Below, one piece after another: positions 6,410 to 8,546 of a stretch of DNA of 8,546 nt (the first letter of the stretch is position 1; each line of letters opens with the position of its first letter). The notes below the pieces were generated by a model that was given only the letters and a program-made list of their open reading frames with translations, searched no databases and was not told the DNA's origin. The position numbers and the translations under genes are program-made. The stretch is from the NCBI GenBank assembly GCA_002372175.1, contig DFIS01000047.1:1-8546 (forward strand). The letters are read 5' to 3'. The stretch is from Solobacterium sp. UBA3691. GTDB lineage: Bacteria > Bacillota_I > Bacilli_A > Erysipelotrichales > Erysipelotrichaceae.

Positions 6410-7801
6410 ATGAGCAATACAGGAAAAATCGTACAGGTGATCGGCCCGGTCGTTGATATCAGATTCTCACCCGAGGAGCTGCCGGCGATCCGTAATGCGA
6501 TAAAGATTGAGAAAGATAACAGCGGAACCATGGTTGCCGAAGTTGCACAGCATATCGGTGATGATATCGTGCGCTGTATCGCCATGAGTTCTACCGACGG
6601 TCTTGTCAGAGGCCTTGAGTGTGTGGATACAGGAGCACCGATCACGGTCCCGGTAGGCAATGAAGTACTCGGACGTATGTTCAATGTGCTCGGTGAACCG
6701 ATCGACGGTCTTGGACCGGTAGAGGCGAAACACTACATGCCGATCCACAGAGCTGCGCCGACCTTTGCCCAGCAGCAGACCACAACAGAGATCCTTGAGA
6801 CAGGCATCAAGGTCATTGACCTGTTATGTCCGTATTCCAAGGGCGGTAAGGTCGGTCTGTTCGGCGGTGCCGGTGTAGGCAAGACCGTACTGATGCAGGA
6901 GCTGATCCACAATATCGCTATCGAGCACGGCGGCCGTTCGGTCGTGGCAGGTGTCGGTGAGCGTACACGTGAAGGCAACGACATGTACAACGAGATGAAG
7001 GAGTCCGGCGTACTGAAGAACACGGTTCTGACCTACGGACAGATGAATGAGTCTCCGGGTGCCAGAATGCGTGTAGCCCTGTCTGCGCTGACGATGGCAG
7101 AGTACTTCCGTGATGAAGAGAGACAGGATGTCCTTCTGTTTATCGATAACATCTTCAGATTTACACAGGCCGGTTCGGAGGTATCCGCACTGCTTGGCCG
7201 TATGCCCAGTGCCGTAGGTTATCAGCCTACGCTGGCTACCGAGATGGGTCAGTTACAGGAACGTATTACTTCTACCGAGAAGGGTTCGATCACTTCCGTA
7301 CAGGCGATCTACGTGCCTGCGGATGACCTGACAGACCCGGCTCCGGCAACAGCGTTCTCCCACCTCGATGCCAAGACCGTTCTGGACAGAAGTATCGCTG
7401 CTCTCGGTATCTACCCGGCAGTTGATCCGCTGGCATCCGGCTCCCGTATGCTGGATCCGCTGATCCTCGGTGAAGAGCACTATGAGACAGCCCGTGAAGT
7501 ACAGCAGATCCTGCAGAGATACAAGGAACTGCAGGATATCATCGCGATCCTCGGTATGGAAGAACTCGGTGAAGATGACAAGAAGATCGTTGCCCGCGCA
7601 AGACGTGTGCGTAACTTCCTGTCGCAGCCGTTCAGCGTTGCGGAACAGTTCTCCGGTCTCAAGGGTATCTATGTACCTGTAGAAGAGACGGTCAGAAGCT
7701 TCCGTGAGATCCTTGCCGGTAAGTATGATGATCTGCCTGAACAGGCATTCATGTCTGTCGGTACGATCGAGGATGTGGTTAAGAAAGCGGAGACTCTCTG
7801 A
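6410..7801 (+). CDS. atpD: F-type ATP synthase subunit beta (catalytic)
   Basis: Beta (463 residues) makes or hydrolyses ATP at three sites of the F1 head. An N-terminal beta-barrel (about 4-75) precedes the Walker A loop GGAGVGKT (152-159). The catalytic base is Glu184 in GERTREGND. Walker B is LLFIDNIFRFTQAG (242-255) with Asp246. The segment GYQPTLATEMGQLQERI and the signature PAVDPLASGSR (336-346) follow. The C-terminal lever region, usually DELSEED, reads EELGEDD here (384-390), and RNFLSQPF (401-408) follows. All catalytic residues are present, so the enzyme should be active. The start is supported by AGGAAAGAAGG (6391-6401) 8 nt upstream. The stop overlaps the atpC start by one base (TGATG). 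Confidence 0.98.
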   Translation: MSNTGKIVQVIGPVVDIRFSPEELPAIRNAIKIEKDNSGTMVAEVAQHIGDDIVRCIAMSSTDGLVRGLECVDTGAPITVPVGNEVLGRMFNVLGEPIDGLGPVEAKHYMPIHRAAPTFAQQQTTTEILETGIKVIDLLCPYSKGGKVGLFGGAGVGKTVLMQELIHNIAIEHGGRSVVAGVGERTREGNDMYNEMKESGVLKNTVLTYGQMNESPGARMRVALSALTMAEYFRDEERQDVLLFIDNIFRFTQAGSEVSALLGRMPSAVGYQPTLATEMGQLQERITSTEKGSITSVQAIYVPADDLTDPAPATAFSHLDAKTVLDRSIAALGIYPAVDPLASGSRMLDPLILGEEHYETAREVQQILQRYKELQDIIAILGMEELGEDDKKIVARARRVRNFLSQPFSVAEQFSGLKGIYVPVEETVRSFREILAGKYDDLPEQAFMSVGTIEDVVKKAETL

Positions 7802-8193
7802 TGAGCAGTATTCATTGCCGGATCATAACACCGCGGGGTGTATACAAGGAGATGGATACACCGATCCTGAATCTGGATACAGTGGACGGACAGCGGGGTA
7901 TTCTGCCTGAACATATGCCGCTGGTAACGGTCCTGAAGATCGGGAAGATGTCAACGGTGGAAAACGATGTCCGTGAGGAATACGCAGTCGCCGGCGGTGT
8001 TGTATACTTCCGTGACAACCAGGCCGAGATCCTGACCGATGCGATCGAAAACAAGAACGAGATCGACATGGAAAGAGCCGAAAATGCCCGCAAACGTGCA
8101 GAGCAAAGGATCAATTCGGGTAACCCGAACTATGATCTGAAGAGAGCTGAAGTAGCCCTGCAGAAGGCACTGAACAGACTTTCCTTCCGATAA
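7801..8193 (+). CDS. atpC: F-type ATP synthase subunit epsilon
   Basis: Epsilon (130 residues) attaches gamma to the c-ring and can inhibit ATP hydrolysis. The N-terminal beta-sandwich (1-82) has the family pattern TPRGVYKE and GILPEHMPLVTVLKIG. The C-terminal two-helix domain (about 88-130) is complete, so an inhibitory up/down switch is possible. It contains IDMERAENARKRA (88-100), which matches the I(L)DxxRA motif used by Bacillus-type epsilon to bind ATP; I infer ATP sensing but cannot show it. Translation is coupled to atpD by the one-base stop/start overlap, with GCGGAG about 9 nt before the ATG. It is the last gene of the operon; the terminator begins 7 nt after the stop. Confidence 0.96.
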   Translation: MSSIHCRIITPRGVYKEMDTPILNLDTVDGQRGILPEHMPLVTVLKIGKMSTVENDVREEYAVAGGVVYFRDNQAEILTDAIENKNEIDMERAENARKRAEQRINSGNPNYDLKRAEVALQKALNRLSFR

Positions 8194-8200
8194 ATTACAC

Positions 8201-8230
8201 GAAAGCCGTATCACTGATATGGCTTTCTTT
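8201..8230 (+). terminator. Intrinsic terminator of the ATP synthase operon
   Basis: Arms GAAAGCCGTATC (8201-8212) and GATATGGCTTTC (8216-8227) form a 12-bp stem with one G-U pair and a 3-nt loop (ACT), followed by TTTAT. The position just after atpC and the stem strength make this a convincing Rho-independent terminator. The trailing T-run is short, and there is none on the other strand, so it should act only on operon transcripts. Confidence 0.88.
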
Positions 8231-8242
8231 ATAACAAACCTC

Positions 8243-8273
8243 AGCGGGAAAACCCACGCTTTTAACCGTGCGG
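8243..8273 (+). repeat. Imperfect hairpins resembling an IS200/IS605 right end
   Basis: Two alternative hairpins overlap. AGCGGG (8243-8248) pairs with CC-A-CGCT (8254-8260, one bulged A) around an A-rich loop. CCCACG (8253-8258) pairs with CGTG-C-GG (8267-8273, one bulged C). The order AACCCACG, T-rich loop, CGTG, GGATG resembles the terminal hairpin of IS200/IS605 right ends and TnpB guide-RNA ends. This may be a remnant of an older element or part of the IS that follows; no alignment was possible. Confidence 0.35.
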
Positions 8274-8307
8274 ATGAGATCTGAGAAAAGGAGAATTCAA
8301 TAGATGT

Positions 8308-8330
8308 AAATTAGATAAATATCTACATTT
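8308..8330 (+). repeat. Subterminal hairpin, probable left end of an IS200/IS605-family element
   Basis: AAAT-TAGAT (8308-8316) pairs with ATCTA-C-ATTT (8321-8330) around loop AAAT, with C8326 bulged. IS200/IS605 elements lack inverted terminal repeats and instead carry imperfect hairpins near the ends, which TnpA recognises as single strands. Its place about 17 bp before tnpA fits a left-end hairpin. The exact insertion point, expected a few bases to about 20 nt upstream, cannot be fixed from this window. Confidence 0.6.
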
Positions 8331-8334
8331 GTTG

Positions 8335-8340
8335 TATAAT
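8335..8340 (+). promoter_or_regulatory. Candidate -10 box of tnpA
   Basis: A perfect TATAAT lies 6 nt before the GTG chosen for tnpA. TTAGAT (8311-8316), 18 bp upstream and inside the left-end hairpin, is a possible weak -35. A transcript from here would begin at or next to the GTG, so a leaderless message is possible. Confidence 0.4.
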
Positions 8341-8346
8341 AAAAGT

Positions 8347-8546
8347 GTGAAAAATGTGTATAGACATACCAGGACCACTGTCTCTCTGATCAACTACCAT
8401 TTCGTATTCTGCCCCCGTTACAGGAGGAAGATCTTCAATATTCCCGGAGTGGAACAGAGGTTCAAAGAACTGACAATGGCTGAATGTGAGAAAGCCGGGA
8501 TCGAGATCCTGGCACTTGAATGCCACGTTGATCATGTCCATATGTT
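8347..8546 (+). CDS. tnpA: IS200/IS605-family transposase TnpA (HUH type), 5' part, cut by window end
   Basis: The first 66 codons of a Y1-type HUH transposase, which moves single-stranded DNA by cutting and rejoining at hairpin ends. The translated start YRHTRTTVSLINYHFVF with CPRYRRKIF is typical of the family. The metal-binding HUH motif is H63-V64-H65 in CHVDHVHM, close to the position known for ISHp608 TnpA (His64 and His66). The catalytic tyrosine helix lies beyond the window, so intactness is unknown. No ATG is in frame. GTG 8347 is my choice, giving VKNVYRH; GTG 8356 or TTG 8329/8332 are alternatives, and no Shine-Dalgarno is seen. The element sits behind the terminator of the ATP synthase operon, in the same direction. 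Whether a tnpB follows cannot be seen. Confidence 0.85.
   Translation, partial: MKNVYRHTRTTVSLINYHFVFCPRYRRKIFNIPGVEQRFKELTMAECEKAGIEILALECHVDHVHM

Larger units (their letters stand above)
8308..8546 (+). mobile_element. IS200/IS605-family insertion sequence, left part only
   Basis: This joins the left-end hairpin and the beginning of tnpA. The true left boundary lies at or slightly upstream of 8308, and the right end is outside the window. Insertion just downstream of a terminator leaves the atp genes intact. Confidence 0.65.

Noticed and set aside
1647..8193. Mycoplasma-type genetic code (UGA = Trp), considered because of the c-subunit resemblance
   Set aside because: UGA ends atpI, atpF and atpD in frame and Trp residues use UGG. 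Composition near 50% GC also argues against it.

Overview
The window is dominated by a complete F-type ATP synthase operon, atpI-atpB-atpE-atpF-atpH-atpA-atpG-atpD-atpC (1647-8193, + strand), in the canonical order. Composition is near 50% GC. UGA is used as a stop and Trp is encoded by UGG, so the genetic code is standard. Shine-Dalgarno sequences are AGGAGG-like, and the upstream lipoprotein has a Gram-positive style lipobox. Together these suggest an anaerobic Bacillota, perhaps an Erysipelotrichia-like gut bacterium. The phylum is likely; the lower rank is a guess from the style of the c and a subunits.

Layout. Bases 1-51 hold nothing recognisable. A gene for a secreted lipoprotein with a predicted right-handed parallel beta-helix and a Pro/Gly-rich tail lies on the minus strand (52-1455). 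About 190 bp of intergenic DNA (1456-1646) carries divergent promoter candidates. The ATP synthase genes follow almost without gaps: four junctions overlap (atpI/atpB, atpF/atpH, atpH/atpA, atpD/atpC) and the others are 3-18 nt apart. A strong intrinsic terminator sits 7 nt after atpC (8201-8230). Beyond it are two hairpins and the beginning of an IS200/IS605-family tnpA (HUH transposase), cut by the window edge.

How the genes work together. AtpB (a) and the AtpE (c) ring form the ion-translocating Fo motor. AtpF (b) and AtpH (delta) form the stator. AtpA and AtpD form the catalytic head, and AtpG and AtpC form the central stalk. AtpI probably helps c-ring assembly. The most informative point is the ion-binding site of the c subunit. 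It has two carboxylates (E26 and E59) plus T60 and Y64, matching the two-carboxylate Na+ coupling motif known from Fusobacterium nucleatum. The enzyme is therefore predicted to be Na+-coupled, or able to use Na+.

I do not see a clearly new multi-gene system. Points worth a second look are the Na+ motif and its Cys61 substitution, the alpha-subunit P-loop variant, -10 boxes that abut the start codons of atpI and tnpA (possible leaderless initiation), an IS200/IS605 right-end-like hairpin just before the left end of the IS, and the uncharacterised beta-helix lipoprotein.
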